From CADCVT01 sp036389155 (GTDB taxonomy: Bacteria; Actinomycetota; Thermoleophilia; Solirubrobacterales; Solirubrobacteraceae), in NCBI GenBank assembly GCA_036389155.1, contig DASVQN010000002.1, positions 15,946-79,945 of the forward strand: a stretch of 64,000 nt of DNA, in the 5' to 3' direction. Position 1 is the stretch's first letter. Every line of letters starts with the position of its first letter. Below are positions 57,701 through 64,000 of the stretch, piece after piece. The translations under genes and the position numbers were made by a program. The notes under the pieces are model-generated. The model saw only the letters and a program-made list of their open reading frames with translations. It had not been told where the DNA came from and ran no database searches.

Positions 57701-59136
57701 ACGTCGGCGCCAGCCTCGCGATCGCGTTCGACGGCGACGTCGCGCCCGACCAGGCGGGCAACGAGCTGCCCGTCATCGCGACGGTGAAGGCGCAGGAGCC
57801 CGACCCCGACGCCTCCGACGACGAGGCTGCGCAGTCGCCGGCCGCCGAGGGGATCGCCGACCTCGTGACCACCGCTGCGCTCCCGGATTCCGCCGAGGTG
57901 GGCAGCGCCGTCGACCTGGTGCTCGAGGTCGTCAACCACGGCCCGTCGGACGCCGAGGACGTCGTGCTCGTCGCGACGCTCCCCGAAGGGCTCGAGCCGG
58001 TCGCGCTCCACCTGCCCGAGGGCTGCTCGGTCGCCGGTCGCACCGTGACGTGCGCCGCTCCCGGCCTCGGCGTCGGCGACACGCTGCGACGCGTCATCCC
58101 GGTCGTCGTGGGGCCCGACGCGCGCGGCCCGTTGACCGTGCCGGTCGAGGCGACCTCGTCCACGCCGGACCCCACGCCTCCCGACGCCTCGACGGAGGCC
58201 GACTTCGCCGCCATTCCCGTCGCGGACGTCGAGGTCCTCGTCACCGATCCGCCGCACGCCGGCGACGACGGCTACGAAGCGGGCCTGACCGTGAAGAACA
58301 GCGGGCCATCACGGGCCACCGACGTCGTCGTGAGCGACGGGCCGTGGCCGGGCGCACACGTCGCCTCGATCGAGACCGACGCCGGCACCTGCACGATCGA
58401 GGTCGACGGCAGCATCCGCTGCGAGCTCGGCGACCTGCCCGACGGCGCCGAGGTCCACCTGCGGATCGTCATCCGCGTCGACGAGGACGCCGACCCGCGG
58501 ACGATCTCGCTGTCACCGCGCGCGGACGGCGCCGAGGGCGACCCGTCGCCGGTCAACAACGCGAAGAGCGCGCCGCTGCCCCCGCGGGCGGAGGAGCCTC
58601 CGGTCGACGAGCCTCCGGTGGACGAGCCTCCGGTGGACGAGCCGCCCGTGGACGAGCCTCCGGTGGACGAGCCTCCGGTGGACGAGCCTCCGGTGGACGA
58701 GCCACCCGTGGAGGAGCCGCCCGTGGAGGAGCCGCCGGTCGACGAGCCGCCGGCCCAGCAGCCCCTCGCGCCCGCGCCTCCGGCGCACCACACCCCCGAG
58801 TCCGAGATGGAGCTGCTCCCCGAGGCCGCGATCGTCACCCCGGCGCAGGTCCAGGTCGCACCCCGCGGCTGCGCGAGCCGGCGCGTCTTCCCCGTCAAGG
58901 TCCGCCGTCTGCGCGGGCTGCGGCTGGTCCGTGTGACGATGGCACTCGACGGCGCGCCGCTGCGCGTCCGCCGCGTCCACGGCCGGTTCGTCGCGACGAT
59001 CGACCTGCGCGGCCGCCCGCGCGGGCTCGCGGTCCTGCGGATCCGGGCGACGACCCGGAGCGGCCGCGTCGTCGTCGGCACGCGGCTGTACCACACGTGC
59101 ACGGACGAGCCGAAGATGGGCCTCCCGCCGCTGTAG
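51784..59136 (+). CDS. Giant surface protein with 16 SdrD-B-like repeats, DUF11 domains and DEPPV stalk
   Basis: A 2450-residue exported protein. Signal peptide residues 1-25 (FVAALAAALLLAGPATAAPL); an N-terminal beta-sandwich (to about residue 280, GNQEDAIGLDWQGAVAASRV); 16 repeats of about 100 residues (283-1898) of SdrD-B type, nearly all with calcium-type DxDxDG acidic loops (DADGDGSLDAGE). Most contain a Cys pair in the form TCSxPSPC. Three DUF11-like domains (about 1899-2268; EVVNHGPSDAEDVVLVATLP), an 11-copy DEPPV stalk, and an Arg-rich C-terminal module with two Cys (APRGCASRR, YHTCTDEP) follow. No LPxTG motif or membrane tail, so attachment is unclear. Confidence 0.92.
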   Translation: MRHAFPSFVAALAAALLLAGPATAAPLTGSAFDSGDGNQEDAIGLDWQGAVAASRVKESPDANDDCFVGGVKELTPNQWAFNRSAGGCTPGKSNLRVAFANPESAAATTFGHFAFFRNDTTGNTFLTFELNQTAATWTNATGTTIPCRSNGDLLISFEVGGSSLSTTLYRWTGDGSGPASCPDGANGTFAGSGVIPAGRFQGTMNAAAAAANYVSPATYGAVFPQNAFGEAAIDIPAVLQSMGASPCFGFLQMQVHSRSSSSISSAMIDYTSPVPVNIQSCAATGIEYQDTNGNGTRDGGEPPLAGFRMYADLDADGTLDAGEPSGVSDATGFYRILDVPAGTAPIRQVPRAGWRCSQPSPCSYTRSFTTSGNSTGNDFGNLGPSTASGTAYDDADGDGTRDLGDAGLAGVAMFADLDDDGSLDPGEPTATTDGAGAFTIEDIPAGAYRVRPVTPAGRTCSAPTPCSSQQTFSSGTAVTGLLFGSYASATVAGHVYESPSVALGGAQVFGDLDGDDAFDLGEPQATTDAGGAYALSGLAPGAYDVRVTVPSAGWYCVSACEQAVALTSGLSAGGHDFTLARFASVSGTVWDDIDGDGIRDAGDNGIAGFTTWVDYDGDNALDAGEPSAVSGGTGTYAIAGVRAGSWTLRQAPNGAYACTAPSGCTYALTLASNGAAAARDFGDFVSRSVSGTVYRDADADGVVPEAGETGLTGWVVYSDADNDNVKDAIEPSTTSNSLGVYTLTGLANGHYDIRIVGQAGWTCSAPATCTNSGSIGSGQSDTGKNFGVWGPATISGTVTQDSDADGNGDAPLSGRTVYVDADGDGSLDAGEVSAVSSGAGAYALSGLNPGTYTVRQLLPGGWTCSKPSPCSYTIATATQPLSGRDFASYTTGSVSGSVLQDADADGAGDAPLSGRTVYRDTDGDGTLDGGEPSATTNGSGAYTLTGLAPGAATIRQVLPGGWTQSSPAAGHAIVVTSGSAATGRDFASWTTGSISGTTYEDADFDGTAREGGDPALSGRKVFVDLDGSGSYDAGDPQATTDGSGAFSIGGLRPGAYTVRPVMPADWACSYPSPCSVEVTVASGGNAAGADFGSYLGASVSGEVFDDLDADGAAREAGEPGASGVRVYLDADGDGARQASEPSTLTASTGTFSFTGITARSWQVRLELATGWSCDRPAPCRHDVALTSGSAHADKDFGVHAAGTISGHLFTDRDADGGPQVFGENDQPERTVYLDADDDGTLDAGERSTDTDDRGDYAFAGVEPGSWHVRQVLPAGWTCSRPVPCVRDVMLTSGATATGNDFSSWATASLTGTYFEDADADGEFPEAGEAGVGGRVVYVDADLDGTHDGGEPQATTAADGGFSIAGLTPGTYTVRSAGQPAGWTCSYPSPCAATLTVEAAELAQDVDFGAYTTGTVSGTATRSDSSAGMGGWTVYDDVDGDGSRQAGEPSTTTGAGGGYSLALAPGTHVIRHVAPTGWTCTDPIPCRRNVVVTSGATVSGQDFSDAPGAALAGTVIVDGDADGVTDSGEAGRPGVDVYVDSDDDGVLDDGEPAATTDADGAYAISVGPGAHVVRIVVPGGFTCGAPAGCSETASPSVGQTAAGLDFFVWRAASVTGTVREDLDADGDGDAPLAGRTVFADLDGDGTLDGSEPSDVSAPGGGYTLSGLTPGAVDVRLVPVAGSTCSSPTPCVHSRALSSGDDATGADFAVWLDGTIDGVVFEDLDGDGTRDAGEPGIDGVSVAVDGDPAATTDGSGAYTLSGLKPGSHAVAPSLGSAWHCSCSAAVSVASGGTASRSFGAWRDSTVSGVVFEDADADGAARESGEDGLAGVSVLVDGVAAATTAADGTWSVDGLAPGDHSVAVDPAAGWRCTRPDPCSSSVTATSGSTPTAPDFGLVAVAADLSVTLDRDPTTLVAGRPASWTATVANGGPFDATDVVLTISLPAGLDDVAWTPPAGVTCSWAGGLLTCELGGLDVGASLAIAFDGDVAPDQAGNELPVIATVKAQEPDPDASDDEAAQSPAAEGIADLVTTAALPDSAEVGSAVDLVLEVVNHGPSDAEDVVLVATLPEGLEPVALHLPEGCSVAGRTVTCAAPGLGVGDTLRRVIPVVVGPDARGPLTVPVEATSSTPDPTPPDASTEADFAAIPVADVEVLVTDPPHAGDDGYEAGLTVKNSGPSRATDVVVSDGPWPGAHVASIETDAGTCTIEVDGSIRCELGDLPDGAEVHLRIVIRVDEDADPRTISLSPRADGAEGDPSPVNNAKSAPLPPRAEEPPVDEPPVDEPPVDEPPVDEPPVDEPPVDEPPVDEPPVEEPPVEEPPVDEPPAQQPLAPAPPAHHTPESEMELLPEAAIVTPAQVQVAPRGCASRRVFPVKVRRLRGLRLVRVTMALDGAPLRVRRVHGRFVATIDLRGRPRGLAVLRIRATTRSGRVVVGTRLYHTCTDEPKMGLPPL
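52630..57477 (+). repeat. Array of 16 protein-level SdrD-B-like repeats
   Basis: Units of 90-105 codons begin with xSGTVYxDxDxDG, hold VYxDxDGDGxLDxGEP in the middle and GxYxLxGLxPG after it, then GWTCSxPSPC and (D)FGxW at the end. Copies are divergent at DNA level, so the array is old rather than freshly duplicated. Copy 7 lacks the Cys pair (WTQSSPAAGH) and copies 3, 15 have altered spacing. Confidence 0.85.
58591..58755 (+). repeat. Eleven 15-nt repeats coding for (D/E)EPPV
   Basis: Tandem units of the type GACGAGCCTCCGGTG and variants run from 58591 to 58755. They encode an acidic, proline-rich stalk that probably projects the repeat region away from the surface. Several units are identical at DNA level, so copy number is likely variable between strains. 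Confidence 0.9.
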
Positions 59137-59205
59137 CCCCGTCGCGAGCGGCGGCGCGCCACGACCTCCGCATGCGCTAAGCGGGTTTCCGGGTATTTGG
59201 GGGGC

Positions 59206-60723
59206 ATGCGCGACTCCTCGTCTCCCTCCCTCCTCGGCCGGGCGTTGCTCGCGCTCGCGCTCACCGTCGTCTTCTACGTCCTCGCGATCGCGATGGCGGC
59301 CGCGCTGATCGGCCTGCCGGTCGGCCGCGTGGCGAGCGGCCACGGGTTCCCGATCTTCATCGGCATCGCGATGGTCATCGCCGGGATCTCGATCCTCGTC
59401 TCGATCGTCCCGCGGCGCGACAAGTTCGTGGCGCCCGGTCCGCGCCTCTCGGCCGAGCAGCAGCCGGAGCTGTTCGCGGCGGTCGAGGGCGTCGCGAAGG
59501 AGGTCGGCCATCCAATGCCCGAGGAGGTCTACCTCGCGCCGGACGTCAACGCCGCGGTGACCGAGGTCGGGCCGCTGCTGTGGCGCAAGCGGCGCGTCCT
59601 CATCCTCGGCCTCCCGCTGCTCGAGCTGCTCACGGTCGAGCAGCTGCGCGCGGTGATCGCGCACGAGTTCGGCCACTACGTGGGCGGCGACACGCGCGTC
59701 GGCCGGTGGACGTACCGCACGCGCCGCGCGATCGTGCGCACCGTCGAGTCGCTGCGCTGGGACGAGGACGACGACGGCTGGTTCGAGCGCCTCGTCCGCG
59801 CGCCGTTCGAGGGCTACGCCAAGCTCTTCCTGCGGATCACCGCGGCGATCTCGCGCAAGCAGGAGTTCGCGGCCGACGCGCTCGCGGTGAAGGTGGCCGG
59901 GCGCGACGCGCACGTCGGCGCGCTGCGTGCCGTCGCCGCCGGCGCGCCGGCCTTCGACCACTACTGGGGGACCGAGGTGATCCCCGCGCTGACGAAGGGC
60001 GTCCGCCCCCCGCTCGGCGAGGGCTTCCGCCGCTACCTCTCCGTCGAGGCGATCGACCGCGCCGTCGAGCACGAGCTGAACACCGCGCTCGAGGAGGACC
60101 AGCACGACCCGTACGACAGCCACCCGACGCTGCGCCAGCGGCTCGAGGCCGTCGGCGCGAAGGCGGACGAGCACGTCGAGGAGCCGGGCGAGCGCGCGGT
60201 GACGCTCGTCCGTGACCACGCCACGCTGGAGAACGACCTGCTGCACGCGCTGTACACGGTCGAGGGCGGCCTCGAGCCCGGATCGTGGGAGGAGGTCGAC
60301 CGCCGGCGGCTCGAAGGCTACGAGCAGCTCGCGGGCGAGCTCGGGTCGCTGCTCGACGGGAAGAGCGTGCGCGACCTCCCCGACCTCGTGCGCGACCTGG
60401 GCAACCTCGCGCTGCGGCTGCGGCGCGAGCGCGACGACATCCCGACCGAGGACGACGCGAAGGGGCTCGTCTTCGACCTGCTCGGCGCGACCACCGTCCT
60501 CGCCCTCGTCCGCAACGGGTTCACGTTCTCCGCGGGGCCGGGCCAGCCGATCGCCTGCACGCGCGGCGAGGAGCGGTTCGAGCCGTTCGACGAGCTCGGG
60601 CGGCTGCTGGCCCGCGACACCACGGACGAGGATCGCGAGAGCCTGCGCGCGCGGCTCGGGGAGGCGGGCGTCGCGGACGAGGCGCTCGCCCCGGCGAAGC
60701 CGGCGGCGACGGCGGCGGGCTGA
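59206..60723 (+). CDS. M48 family metalloprotease
   Basis: A 505-residue membrane zinc protease. Two N-terminal hydrophobic helices (ALLALALTVVFYVLAIAMAA; FIGIAMVIAGISILVSIVPR) precede the catalytic domain with HEFGH (H153, H157) and the third ligand Glu220 in KQEFAADALAVK. LAPDVNAAVTEVG is the substrate-strand region. HtpX/Ste24-like enzymes clip misfolded membrane proteins or prenylated peptides. The last 150 residues are helical and hydrophilic. The ATG at 59206 is preferred to TTG at 59197. 27 bases separate it from the S4 gene. Confidence 0.9.
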   Translation: MRDSSSPSLLGRALLALALTVVFYVLAIAMAAALIGLPVGRVASGHGFPIFIGIAMVIAGISILVSIVPRRDKFVAPGPRLSAEQQPELFAAVEGVAKEVGHPMPEEVYLAPDVNAAVTEVGPLLWRKRRVLILGLPLLELLTVEQLRAVIAHEFGHYVGGDTRVGRWTYRTRRAIVRTVESLRWDEDDDGWFERLVRAPFEGYAKLFLRITAAISRKQEFAADALAVKVAGRDAHVGALRAVAAGAPAFDHYWGTEVIPALTKGVRPPLGEGFRRYLSVEAIDRAVEHELNTALEEDQHDPYDSHPTLRQRLEAVGAKADEHVEEPGERAVTLVRDHATLENDLLHALYTVEGGLEPGSWEEVDRRRLEGYEQLAGELGSLLDGKSVRDLPDLVRDLGNLALRLRRERDDIPTEDDAKGLVFDLLGATTVLALVRNGFTFSAGPGQPIACTRGEERFEPFDELGRLLARDTTDEDRESLRARLGEAGVADEALAPAKPAATAAG

Positions 60724-60749
60724 TCCGCTCGCCGCTACCGTCCGCGGCG

Positions 60750-60959
60750 ATGGGCGACGAGATCGAGATCCGCGGCGAGAGCATCCGCCTCGGCCAGCTC
60801 CTCAAGGTCGCCGGCGTGATCGACAGCGGCGCCGAGGCCAAGCCGCTCCTGGCCGGCGGCGGCGTCGCCGTCAACGGCGAGCCCGAGACGCGACGGGGGC
60901 GGCAGATCCGCCCCGGCGACGTCGTCGCGGTCGACGGCCGCGAGATCCGCGCGCGCTAG
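60750..60959 (+). CDS. RNA-binding S4 domain protein
   Basis: A 69-residue YaaA/YlmH-like S4 protein: IEIRGESIRLGQLLKVAGVI and LLAGGGVAVNGEPETRRGRQ, RPGDVVAVDGREI. Similar small proteins bind rRNA or tRNA in ribosome recycling or quality control. It is the last forward gene before a convergent methyltransferase, and their stops overlap by four bases. Confidence 0.88.
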   Translation: MGDEIEIRGESIRLGQLLKVAGVIDSGAEAKPLLAGGGVAVNGEPETRRGRQIRPGDVVAVDGREIRAR

Positions 60960-61705
60960 CGGCGGATCGTGAACACGTGGTAGCGGCTCGTCGTCCGGAA
61001 CGCGGCGGGGTCCTCGTTCTCCTCCGCGAACAGCGAGGTCGTCACCGCGATCGCCTCGTCGTAGCGGCCGAGCTCCTTCAGCCTCGGCGCGCCCATGAGC
61101 CACATCGGGTGGTGCTCGGCCTGCTCGGCCACGTACGCCTCCGGCGACTCCGCCGTGAAGGCGACCTCCCCCTGGGAGACGGCGACCTCGTGCCCTGCGA
61201 ACAGCTCGCGCACGACGTCCGGGTCGCTCCACCGCGGGGTGGACGGCGGCGCCCCGAGGATCTCCATCATCGCCGCCACGACCTTGGGCGTCGTGCCGTC
61301 CGTCGTCCACGTCGTCACGACGATCCGCCCGCCGGGCCGGACCACCCGCAGCAGCTCCCCCGCGCCCTGCTCAGGCTCGGTGAAGATCACCCCGAAGACG
61401 CTCACGGCGGCGTCGAACGCGCCGTCTTCGCAGTCGACGGAGGCGGCGTCGCCGACCTCGAACGACGCCTGGAGCCCCTCCGCCTGCGCACGGGCCCGCG
61501 CGACCTCGACGAGCCGCGGTGCCGCGTCGACCCCGACGACCTCCGCGCCCGCCCGCGCGGCGAGGAGCGCCGCGTTCCCGGTGCCGCACGCGACGTCGAG
61601 GACCCGCTCGCCCGGGGTCGGATCGAGCGCCGCCACGGCGACCTCCGCCGCCGGCTCGAGCCGCTGCGCGGTGAGCTCGTATTCGCCAATCCCCCAGTCC
61701 GGCAT
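60956..61705 (-). CDS. Class I SAM-dependent methyltransferase
   Basis: A 249-residue UbiE/COQ5-like methyltransferase. VLDVACGTGNAALLAARAGA is motif I, VVGVDAAPRLVEVARARAQA motif II, DGAFDAAVSVFGVIFTEPEQ motif IV and LLRVVRPGGRIVVTTWTTDG post-motif. The ATG at 61705 (PDWGIGEYELTAQRLEPAAE) is chosen because a start at 61744 would overlap the divergent lipoprotein start. The substrate is unknown. Confidence 0.88.
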   Translation of the reverse strand: MPDWGIGEYELTAQRLEPAAEVAVAALDPTPGERVLDVACGTGNAALLAARAGAEVVGVDAAPRLVEVARARAQAEGLQASFEVGDAASVDCEDGAFDAAVSVFGVIFTEPEQGAGELLRVVRPGGRIVVTTWTTDGTTPKVVAAMMEILGAPPSTPRWSDPDVVRELFAGHEVAVSQGEVAFTAESPEAYVAEQAEHHPMWLMGAPRLKELGRYDEAIAVTTSLFAEENEDPAAFRTTSRYHVFTIRR

Positions 61706-61731
61706 CTGCTGGATGCTGCATGATCCCGCAA

Positions 61732-62049
61732 ATGAAGACATCAAGGTTGCCCATCCTCGCGCTGATCGCGGCGTTCGTCGTCGGCTGCGGCGGCGAGAAG
61801 ACCGACGTCAGCCAGGGCGTCGACAAGCTGAATTCGCAGATCCTCGCGGCGCAGAACGCCAAGCTGGACTGTCCGAAGGAGGTCGACGGCGGCGAGGGCG
61901 CCACGTTCGACTGCACCATGAAGTCCACCAGCGGCGACGCCAGCGCGCCGGTGAAGATGAAGATCGTCAAGGAGAACGGCAGCCTCGCCGTGGACATCGC
62001 CGACGAGGCGCAGTTCGACAAGGCCCTGGCGAAGGTGGCCAAGAAGTAA
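61732..62049 (+). CDS. DUF4333 lipoprotein
   Basis: A 105-residue exported lipoprotein: signal peptide KTSRLPILALIAAFVVGCGG with lipobox Cys, then a single small alpha-beta domain with a Cys pair (LDCPKEVDGGEGATFDCTMK) that matches the DUF4333 pattern common in actinobacteria. Anchored at the outer face of the membrane; function unknown. An ATG at 61720 is also possible. Confidence 0.82.
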   Translation: MKTSRLPILALIAAFVVGCGGEKTDVSQGVDKLNSQILAAQNAKLDCPKEVDGGEGATFDCTMKSTSGDASAPVKMKIVKENGSLAVDIADEAQFDKALAKVAKK

Positions 62050-62086
62050 CGACCAACCTGCGCCGCCCCGGGGCGTTCCTGCTCAT

Positions 62087-62470
62087 GTGAGAAGGGAACG
62101 GCTCGGGGCGGGCCACAGCCTGGTCGTCGTGCACGCGCGCAACGACGGGACGGACGTCCTCTCGCTCATCGGAGAGTTGGACATGGTGTCGGCGCCGCGG
62201 TTCGTCCGCCAGGCCGCCGAGGCGCTGAGGGAAGGCGCCCAGCGCCTGCTGGTCGAGCTCGAGGGCGTGTCGTTCGTCGACTCCGCCGGGCTCGCGGCGC
62301 TGCTGAACGTCCTGCGGCGCGCGACGGCGGCCGAGGCGCCGCTCGTGCTCGTCGGAGCACGGCCGGCCGTGCGCAACGTCCTGGCGCAGACCCGCCTGGA
62401 CCGCGAGTTCAGCTTCGCCGACACGATCGAGGCGGCGGCGCAGGACGGGGACTGCAACCGCGCGGCGTGA
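62087..62470 (+). CDS. STAS-domain anti-sigma factor antagonist
   Basis: A 127-residue SpoIIAA-like protein with GTG start. The conserved DSAGLAALL loop carries the phosphorylatable Ser; VLSLIGELDMVSAPRF and RLLVELEGVSFVDSAGLAAL are typical. It would bind an anti-sigma kinase to release a sigma factor. No kinase is adjacent here. The stop overlaps the DUF3089 start (GTGA). Confidence 0.88.
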   Translation: MRRERLGAGHSLVVVHARNDGTDVLSLIGELDMVSAPRFVRQAAEALREGAQRLLVELEGVSFVDSAGLAALLNVLRRATAAEAPLVLVGARPAVRNVLAQTRLDREFSFADTIEAAAQDGDCNRAA

Positions 62471-63828
62471 AGCTGTCGTACCCTCGCTGCCGGATGCGGC
62501 GGGGGCTCGGCATCGTCATCGTCACGCTCGCGACGGCGCTCGCGCTGGGCGCCGCGGCGACCGCGCACGCCGACGTCGTCTGGCTGTGCAAGCCCGGCGT
62601 CGAGCCGGACCCGTGCCACGGCAGCCTCGAGACAACGGTCTACGAGCAGGACGGCACCTCCCGCGTCGAGAACCCGCCGCTCGCCCAGGACCCCGCGGCC
62701 GACTGCTTCTACGTCTACCCGACGGTCAGCCAGCAGCCGGGCAGCAACGCGAACAAGGACAAGGACCCGGAGATCGTCGCGATCGCGCGCTACCAGGCGG
62801 CTCGGTACTCGCAGGCCTGCCGCGTCTACGCGCCGATGTACCGCCAGCAGACGCTCGCCGGGCTCGGCGCCGGAGGGTCCGCCGAGGCACTGCAGCTCGC
62901 CTATTCCGACGTCGAGGAGGCCTGGCGCGAGTACCTGGCCAAGGAGAACCACGGGCGCCCGTTCGTCCTGATCGGCCACTCGCAGGGGACGCGGATGCTG
63001 CGCCAGCTCCTGCGCAAGGAGATCGACGGGCGCGAGGAGGTGCGCGCGGGGCTCGTCTCGGCGATCCTGCTCGGCGGCAACGTGCTCGTGCGCAAGGGGT
63101 CACGCGTCGGCGGCGACTTCGCGCACGTCCCCGCGTGCGCCGGGCCCGCGCAGATCGGCTGCGTCGTCGCGTGGTCGACGTTCAACGAGACGCCGCCGTC
63201 GAACTCCCGCTACGGCCGCCCGCCGGCGGAGGACACGAGCGGCTTCGGCTTCCCGGTCGGGCCGGACTACGAGGTGCTGTGCACCAATCCCGCCTCGCTC
63301 GACGTCAACGAGCGGCGTGAGATCACGACCTACCTGCGCGGCGAGCCGTTCCCGGGCGTGATCGGGGTGCTGCTGACCGAGATGTACGGCGGCCCGCAGC
63401 CGACCGCGCCGACGCCGTTCCTGCGCCCGACCGACCGCTACACGGCGAGGTGCGAGACGCGCGACGGCGCGAACGTCCTCATGCTCGAACCGGTCGGCAG
63501 CTCGCGCCACCTCAACCCGTCGCCCGACCCGTCGTGGGGCCTGCACCTCAGCGACGCGAACATCGCGCTGGGCGATCTCGTCGGGATCGTGCAGCGCCAG
63601 ATCGCCGCGTACCCGCGCCTGGGGAAGCCTGCGTCCCCGACCATGATCGGCGACGTGGCCCGGCCGAAGCTGCGCCTCCACATCCGCTGCGGGAAGCGGC
63701 CGCGCGTCGTCGGCCGGGACAGCAGGCGCGTCAGGCGCGTGCGGATCACGCGGCGCGGGCACCGGGTCCGCGCCGCCGTGCGCCTGCGCGGCGGGCGGCG
63801 CGTGGTGCTCCGCCGCCGCTGCCGCTAG
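62467..63828 (+). CDS. Secreted DUF3089 protein (alpha/beta-hydrolase fold)
   Basis: A 453-residue exported protein; signal peptide residues 10-35 (GLGIVIVTLATALALGAAAT). DUF3089 core: CFYVYPTVSQQPGSNANKD, ARYSQACRVYAPMYRQQTLA, the nucleophile elbow VLIGHSQGTRMLRQLL and DIGHLHLSDANI-like GLHLSDANIALGDLVGIVQR. It probably cleaves an ester or lipid outside the cell. After about residue 395 an Arg-rich basic module (RCGKRPRVVGRDSRRVRRVR) is appended. Its stop codon overlaps the stop of the convergent transposase gene. Confidence 0.87.
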   Translation: MKLSYPRCRMRRGLGIVIVTLATALALGAAATAHADVVWLCKPGVEPDPCHGSLETTVYEQDGTSRVENPPLAQDPAADCFYVYPTVSQQPGSNANKDKDPEIVAIARYQAARYSQACRVYAPMYRQQTLAGLGAGGSAEALQLAYSDVEEAWREYLAKENHGRPFVLIGHSQGTRMLRQLLRKEIDGREEVRAGLVSAILLGGNVLVRKGSRVGGDFAHVPACAGPAQIGCVVAWSTFNETPPSNSRYGRPPAEDTSGFGFPVGPDYEVLCTNPASLDVNERREITTYLRGEPFPGVIGVLLTEMYGGPQPTAPTPFLRPTDRYTARCETRDGANVLMLEPVGSSRHLNPSPDPSWGLHLSDANIALGDLVGIVQRQIAAYPRLGKPASPTMIGDVARPKLRLHIRCGKRPRVVGRDSRRVRRVRITRRGHRVRAAVRLRGGRRVVLRRRCR

Positions 63829-64000
63829 TTGTCCTGCCCGCAGACGTGGTGAACGCGGCTGATGGGTGGCCGGTCGCCGAGTGAGGTGTGCGGCCTGCGG
63901 CGGTTGTAGTAGCGCAGAAAGGATGTCAGGGCGCGGTCGCGGGCGTGGTGGTTGGGCCAGGTCCGCGACTTTGCCCATTCCTGTTCGAGCGTCTGGATGA
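63825..64000 (-). CDS. IS481-family transposase, C-terminal part (rest outside window)
   Basis: The last 58 residues of an rve-type integrase: EQEWAKSRTWPNHHARDRAL, FLRYYNRRRPHTSLGDRPPI, SRVHHVCGQDN. YNRRRPHTSLG and the closing GQDN are characteristic of IS481. The stop (63825-63827) shares the sequence CTAG with the DUF3089 stop, so there is no free space for the element's terminal inverted repeat left of it. The element's end must lie inside the DUF3089 3' coding region or has been lost. Confidence 0.85.
   Translation of the reverse strand, partial: IQTLEQEWAKSRTWPNHHARDRALTSFLRYYNRRRPHTSLGDRPPISRVHHVCGQDN

Noticed and set aside
53485..58257. A 1590-codon reverse-strand frame opposite the giant repeat protein
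   Set aside because: It follows the repeat periodicity of the forward gene and shows no domain or start signal.
58591..58755. Regular 15-nt repeats as a CRISPR or origin iteron array
   Set aside because: No spacers, all in frame, coding for a proline-rich stalk.
1..64000. tRNA or rRNA genes
   Set aside because: I saw no cloverleaf-like or rRNA-like sequence in the intergenic regions, which are mostly under 100 bases.

Overview
The window is a very GC-rich stretch of a bacterial chromosome with mostly G/C third codon positions. Many GTG and TTG starts occur, and a large share of co-directional neighbours overlap by four bases (ATGA or GTGA). The gene content points to an actinobacterium, and I infer the Thermoleophilia/Solirubrobacterales group (Conexibacter, Patulibacter, Solirubrobacter relatives). 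The clues are a WS/DGAT wax ester/triacylglycerol synthase, DUF3052, a deazaflavin (F420) nitroreductase, a LigC-type ligase with a stand-alone LigD polymerase, actinobacterial-type LexA boxes, ECF42 with a YCII partner, a 180-kDa NAD-glutamate dehydrogenase, and many secreted proteins with Arg-rich C-terminal modules. The assignment is an inference from gene families, not a database match.

Layout. 1-3051 (minus): WS/DGAT, a small membrane protein and glutamine-dependent NAD synthetase (cut by the window edge). They are divergent from an ECF sigma factor, with nested palindromes between the two. 3710-6786: an amidohydrolase, then an RlpA-like wall protein and DNA polymerase IV, each preceded by a perfect CGAAC-N4-GTTCG box. 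6797-15241: two alpha/beta hydrolases, a thioredoxin-TPR protein, a five-gene coupled run (hydrolase, DUF3052, thioesterase, secreted protein, YihY), a methyltransferase, an EamA exporter and a GntR regulator. 15238-17861: a 61-residue basic protein, an F420 nitroreductase and a two-gene end-joining operon. 17862-18357 is a weakly coding gap with a PqqD-like remnant and a strong hairpin. 18358-23097: M19 dipeptidase, methyltransferase, cold-shock protein, histone H1-like protein, phosphatase and MFS transporter. 23098-29256: HMG-CoA reductase, a cysteine-desulfurase-like enzyme, cyclopropane fatty acid synthase, a secreted phosphoesterase and an AI-2E family permease. 29307-39074: SDR, DUF2278, lipoprotein, ECF42/YCII, secreted proteins, VOC, an Asp-box propeller protein, MtnA and small helical or membrane proteins.

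39079-44722: a large LuxR/AAA regulator divergent from a glycosyltransferase, followed by a secreted beta-propeller gene carrying two compensating frameshifts and a 15-bp-stem terminator. 44734-46132: a YbaK deacylase and a lone AbiEi/DUF559 (Vsr-like nuclease) gene bracketed by two inverted copies of a 43-nt hairpin element. 46176-51743: a ZIP transporter and the giant glutamate dehydrogenase. 51784-59136: a 2450-residue surface protein with 16 SdrD-B-like repeats, three DUF11-like domains and an 11-copy DEPPV stalk. 59206-63828: M48 protease, S4 protein, methyltransferase, DUF4333 lipoprotein, STAS protein and DUF3089 hydrolase. The right edge enters an IS481-family transposase.

Themes. DNA repair appears as two separate units, SOS-boxed dinB and the end-joining operon. 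Envelope and lipid functions recur throughout. The most unusual items are the LexA-boxed RlpA-like gene next to dinB, the hairpin-flanked DUF559 cassette, the giant repeat protein, and the recurring basic C-terminal modules on otherwise unrelated secreted proteins.
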